DNA of 64,000 nucleotides. Source: Trichomonas vaginalis G3. Lineage: Eukaryota; Parabasalia; Trichomonadida; Trichomonadidae. Of this stretch, positions 29,554 to 37,989 are shown piece by piece (the first letter of the stretch is position 1; the number at the start of each line of letters is the position of its first letter). The stretch covers positions 6,419,797-6,483,796 of the forward strand of contig NC_067204.1 of NCBI RefSeq assembly GCF_026262505.1, in the 5' to 3' direction. The translations under genes were made by a program, and so were the position numbers. Under the pieces are notes generated by a model that did no database searches, was not told the DNA's origin, and saw nothing but the letters and a program-made list of their open reading frames with translations.

Positions 29554-30786
29554 ATGTACAGAATAGATGTTTCAGATTTTTATGACTTCCAAGCTTCAGA
29601 AATATGTGTCCATTTCGAGACTATAACAAAGCAGTCGAAATTTGAAACGTTTAGTCATTTATGTCGACTCTGCCCCAGAATGTTATGTCATGAAAGAATG
29701 GGATGTTGTCTTTAACAAACCAAGAGCAACAATAGTTTCAGAACAAGAATGTAGACAGAAACTTAAGAAAATAAAAGTCGTACAAGTTGGTATGAAGATG
29801 TTAGATGCTTGGGATATCTTATTGTCAAAGTTAGAAGATTTTTCAGTTCGAGGTATAAAGTTCTATACACCTTCTCCAAACTTCTATCTATCTTCACTGG
29901 ATATAAATATGAACAAGTAGAATGGAAAGAAAATATTATAGAAGCTTGGTTAGACCATGTCAAAGAAATTATATGCAATGGAAACGAAAAGGTTTATGAG
30001 TATATCTTATGTTGGTTTGCAAACATCTTACAACATCCAAGTGCTAAAAATGAAACTGCTCTCATTATAATTGGAAAGCAAGGAACTGGTAAGAACACAT
30101 TCTTTACAGATATTTTGTGCAAACTGTTAGAGGGCTATTCGAACCCTAATATGACAAACTTAGAAAACATCTGCGGTAAATTTAACTCTTCAATAGAGAA
30201 TATGAAACTTATAGTATGTAACGAACTTCAAAGTATAGATACAACAAAGGTTTTAAACTCAGATGCTTTGAAGAGTCTTATAACAGACAAAGTTGGAGTT
30301 GTTGAAAGAAAATATAAAGACCAAAGAGTTTGTGAAAATGTTGCAAATTTCATCATGGTTTCAAACAACGCCGTTCCGATGAAGTTAGAAAGTTCTGACA
30401 GAAGATATGTAGTTGTCAGAACGTCAGAAGCTCATATGCAAGATACAGAATATTTTGACGACTTAGCAGAAACCTTGACACCTAACTTTTACAACCACTT
30501 GTTCTCATATTTTATGACATTAGATATTTCTAAGTTCAATCCAAGACAAATTCCATATACCGAAGAAAGACAAACATTGTTAGAAGCAAACAAGAGTGTA
30601 TATGAACTGTTTATAGATGAGACTAACTTTGAGTGTTTAGATGAAAGGTCATTGTACGATTCATATAAACAATATTGTCAAGAGTATGGTTATATGGCAG
30701 CTTCTAAACGTACATTCTTGGCAAATGTCAAAAGTCTTTTAGATGTTCAGAACGGCGTATATACAAAGAAAAATTTTTCTGAGTAA
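29554..30786 (+). pseudogene. SF3 helicase of E2, frameshifts in the N-terminal third
   Basis: From 29554 (MYRIDVSDFYDF) the frame changes near 29640 and 29890, then stays open to 30786. The helicase core is intact: Walker A GKQGTGKN, Walker B LIVCNELQ, sensor FIMVSNNAVP, then SDRRYVVVR. It aligns along its length with the helicase half of the E1 protein (9832-12142) but has no primase domain, about 410 residues. It is a likely replication helicase for the element. Confidence 0.85.
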
Positions 30787-30821
30787 ATTTAAAAAAAATA
30801 TTTTTTTATCCGATAGAAAAG

Positions 30822-31218
30822 ATGACGAAATTCATCTCAGTCAACAAGTACATGTCAGGACTTAAAGAAGAACTAGACCCATTCATATATTTGAATGTTT
30901 ACTTCTACCATTTTGAAAAGTCTACATTTGACAAAGTTTGGAACATCGAACCAGTTAAGTTTTATTGTGACTAAAAATGGTGCGAAATTTGAAGACTTAG
31001 ACATAGAAGGTTTGTTAGCAGTCAAAGAAAATTTTGACAGAAGGTTCTCAAACCTTAAAGAAGGCAAAGCATACAAACTTGTTATACCTTATGAACCAAA
31101 GAAAGCAGACGACTATGAATATTATGAGTCTAAGATAGTTGAAGTTCAAGGTAAATTGGGTAAAAAGATTTTAGAGTCTAAGCCAGTGTTTGCTCCTAAA
31201 GAGGAAGAGAAACATTGA
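30822..31218 (+). pseudogene. E2 unknown protein, one frameshift
   Basis: It starts at 30822 (MTKFISVNKYMSGLKEELD). The frame shifts near 30960, then continues FIVTKNGAKFEDLDIEGLL to 31218, ~130 residues, ending Glu/Lys-rich. It sits between the helicase and a convergent gene. It could be a small DNA-binding protein; no family is recognised. Confidence 0.45.
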
Positions 31219-31255
31219 CATTGACCCAGAAATGTTCTAAAAAAAAATTTTATTT

Positions 31256-31709
31256 TTACATGTCATATCTCACCTTCTCTGGAACTGGTTCAGGTTCTTT
31301 TCTCTCTTCTTCTACTTTCTTTTCTTTCTTTCTCTCTTTCTTCTTCTTTTCTGGTGGAGTTATGTCAAATTTCTCCGAACCATATTTCTGTAAAAGTTCT
31401 TTTGTCCTTTAATAGCTCTCTATTCTGTTTTCTATTTCATCTTCAAGAACAGCGCATGTGTCTTCTTTGCATTCTAAGAACTTTTGTTGGACTTCATCTT
31501 TCCAATCGGCGTCATCTCTGTCAACAAGTCTGTCATTGACAAATTTTAAGACTGCTCTTTGTAATGTTTTATGGTTCTTGTCATATTCCCAGAAACAGAA
31601 CTTTAGAACAAATTCACCTTTCTTGTTTACACTATGTAAGATTTTATGGTCGACAGAATTTTAGAGTCGAAAGCTTGTCTCGAATATAGATAGCGAAATC
31701 GCTAGACAT
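31256..31709 (-). pseudogene. E2 unknown Lys/Glu-tailed protein, broken
   Basis: From the ATG at 31709 the minus strand reads MSSDFAIYIRDKLSTLKF, shifts frame, runs ~75 residues (GEFVLKFCFWEYDKNHKTL), meets a stop near 31410, and continues in frame through a Lys/Glu/Arg tail to 31256. About 145 residues. No family is recognised. Confidence 0.45.
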
Positions 31710-31745
31710 TTTCTAAAAGATAAAAATTTTAATTTTTCTAAAAAT

Positions 31746-32616
31746 ATGTTAGAAAAAAAGTTTGCTGACATTGACAAGAAATTTGAGAATGTTTTAAACA
31801 AGAACAAGAGGAAGTTAGAAAATGCTCAGATAAAACCCATACATGACAAGTTCTTATTTGCTCAGAATGGTATAACAGGTCTAATTGCACCACCTGGGTC
31901 GGGTAAGACTTTCACTTATCTTAAAATGGCTGCACAACAACAAGAACTAGATGAGAAGAACCCATTCTATGAGTTAGTAGTCATTTGTAGTACTTCTGGT
32001 CAATTCGATCAAACCGTAAATTCGTTCAAAGATATTATAAAGAAGTCTAAGTTAGTATGTATAAAAGACTCTGAGTTGTTAGATTGATAAAGAAGTACCA
32101 AAGAAGAGTTTGAAGTACAATGCTATAAATGAGTATGTCAATTCGAAGTTTAAAGACCCAAATGAGGAAATGCAGAGAATATTAGAGAAGAAACACTTCA
32201 GAAAAAACAGAAAGAGATAGAATACATTTCGAAGAAATTGCAATCTTACGATTGGAAGACTACCCTCACAGATGTCTTCTTATCTTAGATGATTTCGCCT
32301 CTCCTTTGTTAAAGAACAGAGAACAAGATATGTGTCGAATTCTTAAGAAGCTCAGACACTTTAACATCTCAGTTGTCATTTGTGTACAGACAGCAAAGAG
32401 TTTAAGTAAGGATGTAAAGAGAATACTTACTGACATTGTACTTTTCCCTGGATTGTCCGAAGACGATTTCATGGAACTTATGAAAAAGAGTCCATGGCAG
32501 GTAAGTTTGACAGACATGAACTCTGGGAGAAGTACAAAGTCATACAAGACCCTCATACTTCTTTCAGAATTCACATCTACGCGAACAAAGTTCAAATTGT
32601 AAAAAGTCAAGCTTGA
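31746..32616 (+). pseudogene. Genome-packaging ATPase of E2, frameshifted
   Basis: Walker A APPGSGKT near 31890 and Walker B LLILDDF near 32283 are followed by ISVVICVQTAK, the expected sensor region. The frame breaks near 32085, 32200 and 32507; the last shift restores a Gln/Val tail ending at 32616. It is the counterpart of the intact E1 ATPase (17813-18640) and of A32-like ATPases. Total about 285 residues. Confidence 0.82.
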
Positions 32617-32752
32617 AAAATAAAGAGTTCATCTACTCTACTTGTTTGAAGTTGTCAAAATACTCTGTTATTTTTCACGATTTTCATGAGTTTTGGCTAC
32701 CCCTGTAAAAGTCGGTCTAGAGAAATTTCATGAAATTTGGTCATTTTTCAGC

Positions 32753-32993
32753 AAAAATATATTTTAGGTGAAGAGGTGAGATTTCACCTCTTTTTTCACC
32801 TCTTTTTTCACCTCAGTTATTTTATAAGCGTTTCACATGGTAAACGTTATTTTTTAAATTTTGTGAAAACTCAACGGTTTGACACAAGCCCTAAAAATTA
32901 TTTTACTCAGAATTTTGTTGCTGAATTCAATAAAAATATATTTTAGGTGAAGAGGTGAGATTTCACCTCTTTTTTCACCTCTTTTTTCACCTG
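32753..32993. repeat. Two GGTGA/TCACC nested hairpin modules (E2)
   Basis: Modules at 32753-32815 and 32932-32993. Each is AAAATATATTTTA followed by GGTGAAGAGGTGAGA and several TTTTCACCTC units, able to fold as GAGGTGA/TCACCTC inside GGTGAA/TTCACC. They lie between the ends of two convergent genes; the intervening ~115 bp holds no gene. Confidence 0.8.
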
Positions 32994-32998
32994 TTATT

Positions 32999-33913
32999 TT
33001 ATAAGCGTTTTACATGAATTGTATGATGTATATTTGAAATCCTAAACAATTTCGTAGCTTCTATTTCTTCTGTCAGTACATCGAATGTTTTAACGATACC
33101 GAAAGTTTCTTTATACTTCTTCTTGACGTCAGATAGAAGGAAATCGTCAGCAGTTGGATAGTTTTTGTTCAGAAATGTCAACATGTCCATTTTATCTTCT
33201 GCTGGTTTCTCTGCTTCTTTCTTTAAATCTGCATAGTCGTTTCGCATACGTTCTATCTCTTTGACGGAGTAGTTATATTTCCTCATTGCTGCTTTACATT
33301 TAGAACATTGTGGGTTCATTTTAGCATTGTACATTGAAATTTGACCTGCAAGTACAACTAAGGCGTCAATGGTTTTCTTTAACTCAAAAGTTGCTGGTTT
33401 TATTTGTTCGTTCCATACTTTACCTCTTCTATCTTTATCTCTTATCTGCCATACACATTTTGCAACCAACGAAACAAAGTTGTCGTAGGTCTTAAACTCC
33501 CCAGATTTGTATATGTCAGAGATGTTCTTATATACCATATCGCAGTCTTTGTCCATGACTTTGTGGTTGCAATGAAATCCAAGAAACTCATAGTTTACCT
33601 TTCGTATGAACTTCTTTATTTCTACCGAGTCAGTTGCTTTGACTTCTATTTCATCGAATTCAGGAATAGTAAGCTTTTGTTGTTGTATTTCAGGCAATTT
33701 GGGTAAATGGTCAATAATATCCTGCATTTCATAAAGATACTGTTCATTTGTTTCATCTTTTGCAGTGCAATCTAAATCTCCTTGGAGAAGTTCTTGCTTT
33801 ATCTTCTGGATTGTTGTTTCGAAAGTATATGAAGAAGGAATGAAGCTTTTCATCTCTACTAACATTGAAGTTGGGTTCATGACTAAAGAGTTTGGTGCTG
33901 TTGTTGCTAACAT
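32999..33913 (-). CDS. E2 protein of unknown function with CxxC knuckle
   Basis: 304 residues from the ATG at 33913; upstream codons run into the hairpin repeat and are not counted. A CSKCKAAM knuckle lies near residue 205. The C-terminal ~70 residues (NYPTADDFLLSDVKKKY...) have the look of the winged-helix tail found on some viral replication helicases; this is weak. A broken, truncated copy lies at 63598-64000 in E3. The E2 copy is intact. Confidence 0.6.
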   Translation of the reverse strand: MLATTAPNSLVMNPTSMLVEMKSFIPSSYTFETTIQKIKQELLQGDLDCTAKDETNEQYLYEMQDIIDHLPKLPEIQQQKLTIPEFDEIEVKATDSVEIKKFIRKVNYEFLGFHCNHKVMDKDCDMVYKNISDIYKSGEFKTYDNFVSLVAKCVWQIRDKDRRGKVWNEQIKPATFELKKTIDALVVLAGQISMYNAKMNPQCSKCKAAMRKYNYSVKEIERMRNDYADLKKEAEKPAEDKMDMLTFLNKNYPTADDFLLSDVKKKYKETFGIVKTFDVLTEEIEATKLFRISNIHHTIHVKRL

Positions 33914-33984
33914 GTTCTTACAATAAAAATAAAAAAATATTTTTTTAAAAAAACCAACTTTATTTTTTATTTCGGGAAAATTCA

Positions 33985-34048
33985 TGAGGTGAAAAAACAG
34001 GTGAAAAAAGAGGTGAAATCTCACCTCTTCACCTAAAATATATTTTTG
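33985..34048. repeat. GGTGA/TCACC hairpin module, reverse (E2)
   Basis: Same module as at 32753 in inverse orientation, between divergent genes at 33913 and 34070. Confidence 0.8.
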
Positions 34049-34069
34049 CTGAAAAAGTGTCATTTTTTC

Positions 34070-34264
34070 ATGTCCGAAGACTCGAAGGTGCAACACTTCC
34101 AAAATACCGACGAACTCAGAAGAGCAGCATGGCAGTATCTTCTTGACAACTTCTTTGAGTTCTCCAGGTACACCTTGGAAAATGCTGAAGAACTCCGACA
34201 CAGAGAATTTGGAGAAATTGCACTCCAATACTACCTTGACAAACAAAGGGTAAACAAAGGGTAA
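34070..34264 (+). CDS. Small E2 protein, unknown
   Basis: 64 residues from the ATG at 34070, helical, no family recognised. An identical protein is encoded in E3 (62821-63015), showing that the frame is kept in both. Confidence 0.55.
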   Translation: MSEDSKVQHFQNTDELRRAAWQYLLDNFFEFSRYTLENAEELRHREFGEIALQYYLDKQRVNKG

Positions 34265-34304
34265 AATAAGACTAAAAACTTAACGTTTAAAAAGTGACAT
34301 TTTT

Positions 34305-34505
34305 ATGAGCTCCGAGTCACCGAGAAAACTTGGTCAGATGTTAGCAGCTTACTTCCCTGAGGAGGATGGAAGCGTTACATACGTAAGGTTCAAAAACAAC
34401 GAACCTGGAATTGCGTACCAAATTCGCAATTACATGACCATGGAAGAGTACGAAAGGTTTCTACAAGAGAAACCAGCTCTAAACAACTCAGAAAAGAAAG
34501 AGTAA
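34305..34505 (+). CDS. Small E2 protein, unknown
   Basis: 66 residues with a compact alpha/beta look (DGSVTYVRFKNNEPGIAYQI). The predicted protein is identical in E3 (62580-62780). It follows the previous gene by 40 bp on the same strand. No family is recognised. Confidence 0.55.
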   Translation: MSSESPRKLGQMLAAYFPEEDGSVTYVRFKNNEPGIAYQIRNYMTMEEYERFLQEKPALNNSEKKE

Positions 34506-34533
34506 AAAGTTTAACTCGTAATTGTTTATTTTT

Positions 34534-35141
34534 TTACTTGTATGGGCAAGCTGCAAGAATGAAGTCGACTATCTCAGTCTTTGTCTTGACCAGTTGGACT
34601 GCTCTTGCGAGTACGTCTGTTTTGCGGTCTCCAGCTGGTGTCTGACCTTCGTAATTGCGCATGTTCTTGAGAGCTCCAACTGTAAATGGTGTAAGATGAA
34701 GAGTCTCTCAGACTGCTTGAGGTAGTCTTCACGGTCACGAACCGAATCTGTGGTACGAGTCGAATTGGTCGACCTTAGGGAAGAGACTGAAAGCCTGTCA
34801 TCTTCCATAGGGGCTGTGGCATACTCTTTGCGTAAACGGTTCAGACCTTCTTCGAACTCTTGGTCTCTCTTCGATTGGGATTGAGATTGGAATTGGGGTG
34901 GAGGGTTTGACATGAACATCCAAGGGTTAGGGAAGTAAGGCATGGGTTGAGGAGGGTAGTTTGGAAAGCCTTGTGGTGGGTAGTTTGGAAAGCCTTGTGG
35001 TGGGTAGTAACCTTGAGGTGGAAATTGGTAGTAATTCGGAGGTCCTTGTTGGAACTGAGGTTGCTGAGGAGACTGTTGTGGTGCTGGAGCATGCTGTTCC
35101 TCTGGCTGTGGAACGGGTTCAGTAGGTGGGACGTCGGACAT
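34534..35141 (-). pseudogene. Pro/Gln-rich protein of E2, frameshifted
   Basis: It starts at 35141. Residues 1-90 are Pro/Gln/Tyr-rich with repeats such as PPQGFPNYPPQGFPNYPP, then a charged middle and a Ser/Thr/Arg patch. A shift near 34690 breaks the frame; the E3 copy (61938-62551) shows the intended end, ...IVDFILAACPYK, which in E2 would stop at 34534-34536. E3 is itself broken elsewhere. The function is unknown. Confidence 0.6.
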
Positions 35142-35159
35142 TCGTTTGTGTCTTAACCG

Positions 35160-35512
35160 TCTTTGTTCTGAAACAATATAATATTGTCTTGAAAAAGTAC
35201 AACATTGTCTTGAAAAAGTACAACATTGTCTTGAAAAAGTACAACATTGTCTTGAAAAAGTACAACATTGTCTTGAAAAAGTACAACATTGTCTTGAAAA
35301 AGTACAACATTGTTCTGAAAAAGTTCAAGACTTGTTCTGAAAAAGTACAGCTGTACTCAAATTTGAGAGACATTGTACTGAATTTATACAACATTGTTCT
35401 GAAAAAGTACAACATTGTTCTGAAAAAGTACAATATTGTCTTGAAAAAGTACAACATTGTCTTGAAAAAGTACAACATTGTCTTGAAAAAGTACAATATT
35501 GTACTGACTCAG
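35160..35512. repeat. 21-bp tandem repeat block with palindromes (E2)
   Basis: About 16 units of CTTGAAAAAGTACAACATTGT and variants fill the gap between divergent genes (35141 and 35514). Perfect palindromes GTACAGCTGTAC (near 35346) and GTACAATATTGTAC (near 35491) are embedded. Because the unit is a multiple of three without stops, long repetitive open frames appear on both strands, but these are probably not genes. The E3 block (61566-61925) appears unchanged. Confidence 0.85.
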
Positions 35513-35513
35513 T

Positions 35514-35888
35514 ATGGAGCTTGACCCCTTAGACGAAGCAATTTATCTAATTGAGGTAAATGAAACCGTGAAGGAATATCTCAGCAAGTGCAAACCAAGC
35601 AAGTCCATTGGCTTCTGGTTGTCCAAGAATAGTGTCTTAAAGTTGGAAATTGAAACAGGTGTTGCAATTCAAGTTCCAGAAGGCACTGCATTCGATGATA
35701 TTAAGGATGTGAAGAAAGAAGCCCTCTTGAAGTTCTTCATGAAACGTCCTTGGATACTACTTCCATATCGTGAGAGCCCAATTCCACGAATTACACAAAT
35801 TCTCAGAGCACTACTTCACTACTCTGGACAGCCGTTCTTCATAACCTCAGAAGGCGACATCCAACCAATTCTTCAGCCAGTTCAGTAA
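35514..35888 (+). CDS. E2 protein of unknown function
   Basis: 124 residues, intact, with mixed strands and helices (SIGFWLSKNSVLKLEIETGV). The E3 copy (61191-61565) encodes the same protein. No family is recognised. It starts at the edge of the 21-bp repeat block, which may hold its promoter. Confidence 0.6.
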   Translation: MELDPLDEAIYLIEVNETVKEYLSKCKPSKSIGFWLSKNSVLKLEIETGVAIQVPEGTAFDDIKDVKKEALLKFFMKRPWILLPYRESPIPRITQILRALLHYSGQPFFITSEGDIQPILQPVQ

Positions 35889-35916
35889 ACATCTCATTTT
35901 AACTTCACTTTTTTTT

Positions 35917-36201
35917 ATGTTTTTACTCACACTCGTACTCAACAGGTTTGTGTACAACTATTTCAACTGTGAACCTTGTATTGACCGGTCTTCCTGCAAA
36001 TGCAAGTTCGGTCAATACACAATTTATGGTGGCAAGAAAGACAGTGGGGAATGTTATTCTGACATCTGTTGTTGCGCTCGAGAGAGAATTGAAATTCCAG
36101 ACCCAACTCCAACACCAACACTCAAGTTGCCAAAGACTCATGTGAAGAAGAAGCCTTCTGGTAAGTTTCTTATAGCCATATACATGGCACGCTTTGAGTA
36201 A
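35917..36201 (+). CDS. Small Cys-rich E2 protein, possibly secreted or membrane-anchored
   Basis: 94 residues. The hydrophobic start (MFLLTLVLNRFVY) could be a short signal or anchor. Eight or more Cys follow (CEPC, CKCKF, CYSDICCCA), then a Pro/Thr segment. The E3 copy (60878-61162) is identical. No family is recognised. It could be a disulfide-stabilised or metal-binding protein. Confidence 0.55.
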   Translation: MFLLTLVLNRFVYNYFNCEPCIDRSSCKCKFGQYTIYGGKKDSGECYSDICCCARERIEIPDPTPTPTLKLPKTHVKKKPSGKFLIAIYMARFE

Positions 36202-36223
36202 AAACATTTTTTTCATTTTTTGA

Positions 36224-36805
36224 ATGAAGCAAGTTAAATTCGTCCCACACCAATCTCAATGGACCGATGAAGAGTTTCAAGCCATGGTTGAAGGCGTTGA
36301 GAACGACATAGACGGCGAACTTGAAGGAGCTCAAACCACAATTGCAACCAAAATTGCAGTCAAGGAACAGATAGCTCCACTTAAAGCTACCAAAGCTACT
36401 CTTGACCTCATGGATAGTTACCGTTTAGAAGTAAAGAGTGGAATAAGACAATTAAAATTGAAACTTCTAAACTACGAAGCTATACTCCAAAAGTTAGCAG
36501 AAATGAGAAGACTTTACCAGAGCTACTTACATGTAAGGGACTTACCTTCAAGCAGTCCGACCAAAGATGAATTTTCTGACATTGTCCCAATTTTGTCCGA
36601 AAGTCAGCTCAGATGTTTCGAACTGCTCCCAACATATCCAGAATATGAACGTTTGCCTGAACTCTTCCGCAATCTCAAAAAACGTTTTTTGGTTCTCATG
36701 TTCGAAACTTTTATCGGAAGAGACAACAAACGTTCAGAAGAAGAACAAGATATTATTTTAAACTTGTTGTATGACATAACTGTCATAACAAGCTTTTTGA
36801 AGTAA
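36224..36805 (+). CDS. Helical E2 protein, unknown
   Basis: 193 residues, intact, mainly helical with coiled-coil potential between residues 60 and 110. The E3 copy (60272-60855) has the same sequence but one frameshift. No family is recognised. Confidence 0.6.
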   Translation: MKQVKFVPHQSQWTDEEFQAMVEGVENDIDGELEGAQTTIATKIAVKEQIAPLKATKATLDLMDSYRLEVKSGIRQLKLKLLNYEAILQKLAEMRRLYQSYLHVRDLPSSSPTKDEFSDIVPILSESQLRCFELLPTYPEYERLPELFRNLKKRFLVLMFETFIGRDNKRSEEEQDIILNLLYDITVITSFLK

Positions 36806-36837
36806 AACCGTCATTCTCAAACCACTTCATTTTTTCG

Positions 36838-37038
36838 ATGTCCGAACAAGCACCGAAGCCAAACTCAATGGCAGATGTCCTTTCAAGGTTGCCAGACAAG
36901 CGCCCAGTTCAAATTCAAATTTTGAATTTGAAAGCTCATCTGACAAACACCGTTAAGACTCTCCAAAGTAGTCTTATGGAAGAGATGAAAGCTTAAAGGT
37001 GAGTCCTCATGAACCAAGCTTCCAATGAGAAAGCCTGA
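36838..37038 (+). pseudogene. Small E2 protein, frameshifted
   Basis: It starts at 36838 (MSEQAPKPNSMADVL). The frame stops at 36996, but the intact E3 copy (60039-60239, 66 residues) shows that it should continue to about 37038. The two copies also differ in a short central segment (residues 17-30). It is predicted helical; function unknown. Confidence 0.55.
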
Positions 37039-37043
37039 ACGAT

Positions 37044-37537
37044 TTGACGGAAACCTTGCGCATTTACGCGAGAGAGAACCGAGACCTTGCCAGACTCATC
37101 TACCGTTTCTTCGAAGAGATAGACGCCATCTGGAAGGTACTCGGAAAGGACAGAACATGCAACACCGTACTTCGTGAACACAGAATTGAAGAAGGAATTG
37201 TCGAGGAAGAAGAGAAACACGAAGAAGAGGAAGAGGAAGAAGAGGAAGAAGAGAAACACAAAGAAGAGGAAGTTTGGGCAACCCTTGTTGCCGATGACAC
37301 TTACGAAATTTCCCAACCCTACCCATATCAAATCCGCAACAAGGAGACAGGCAAGGTTCTTACCCCAGTCTCAACAACTTGGGACACTTGAACCTTACCC
37401 TTCGGAATTACGGTTCAATCTCCATGGGCAAGCTTGTCGCAATTCAATGGGTTCCAAATCCAAACAAGAAGACGAAGGTCAGACACATTGACGGTGACAA
37501 GCTCAACAACCGTAAGGAGAACCTCGAGTGGTTCTAA
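37044..37537 (+). pseudogene. HNH endonuclease-like protein of E2, one frameshift
   Basis: Residues 1-50 are helical, then an acidic block of about 20 Glu, then a domain with the pattern of NUMOD4/HNH_3 homing-type nucleases: QPYPYQIRNKETGK, ... VRHIDGDKLNNRKENLEW at the end. One base is missing near 37370 (the E3 copy has it), so the HNH part is out of frame. E3 (59541-60033) is broken by a different 2-base loss near 59655. The ancestral gene was therefore intact. It could help element homing or recombination; that is a guess. Confidence 0.75.
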
Positions 37538-37559
37538 GAGTAAAAAAATTTTATTTTAG

Positions 37560-37570
37560 GGGGAAACCCC
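37560..37570. terminator. GGGG-AAA-CCCC hairpin between convergent genes
   Basis: A short GC hairpin after an A/T run, between the HNH gene end and a convergent gene end. It is retained in E3 (near 59509-59520). A role in 3' end formation is possible but unproven in this host. Confidence 0.35.
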
Positions 37571-37600
37571 AGTAAATTTAGGTGTTTATTTGGTAAGTAG

Positions 37601-37894
37601 TTAAATTAAGGTAATTTGGACAAGTAGTTCCTGACCTCTGAATTGGACTCTTTCGTCATCCCAGTTGCGTAGGAGGTCGTCCCAGAGGAGTTGGTAGAAT
37701 TGCCAATCCAAGGACGATTTGTCCTCCCAGGCATTGAGGATGTACTGCTCGTAGAGTCTCATGACCTCTCCTTGCACCAGACACCCTCTCCCTTGGAACG
37801 TAAGGCTTCTTCGAAGTGCTCGAATGCGATTGGCTGCGGACCATCTGAAATGACACTTTTTGTCCGTTTGGTCAATGTTCGTGTCTCGTGCCAT
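37601..37894 (-). pseudogene. Small E2 protein, frameshifted
   Basis: The intended start is 37894 (MARDTNIDQTDKKCHF). The open frame continues upstream by chance. Compared with the intact E3 copy (59186-59455) a shift occurs after KKCHF and is undone ~40 residues later, and the last residues also differ. The C-terminal half (LDWQFYQLLWDDLLRNWDD) is helical and aromatic. The function is unknown. Confidence 0.55.
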
Positions 37895-37989
37895 AGTCGA
37901 CGAAAATACAGACAAACAGGTTATATATGAGTTTGAGACCAAGAATGGTGTAACTCGACCTGTCCGATTCAAATTCGAATAAAAATTTT

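Noticed and set aside
35126..35524. Long open frames on both strands made of KKYNIVL-type repeats (also 61555-61960)
   Set aside because: They come from a 21-bp tandem repeat whose unit is a multiple of three without stops; both strands are open equally, and the block lies between divergent genes.
37096..37331. Arg/Leu- and Ser-rich frames opposite the Glu-rich block (also 59689-60144)
   Set aside because: Shadows of the GAA/GAG-rich coding strand of the HNH gene.
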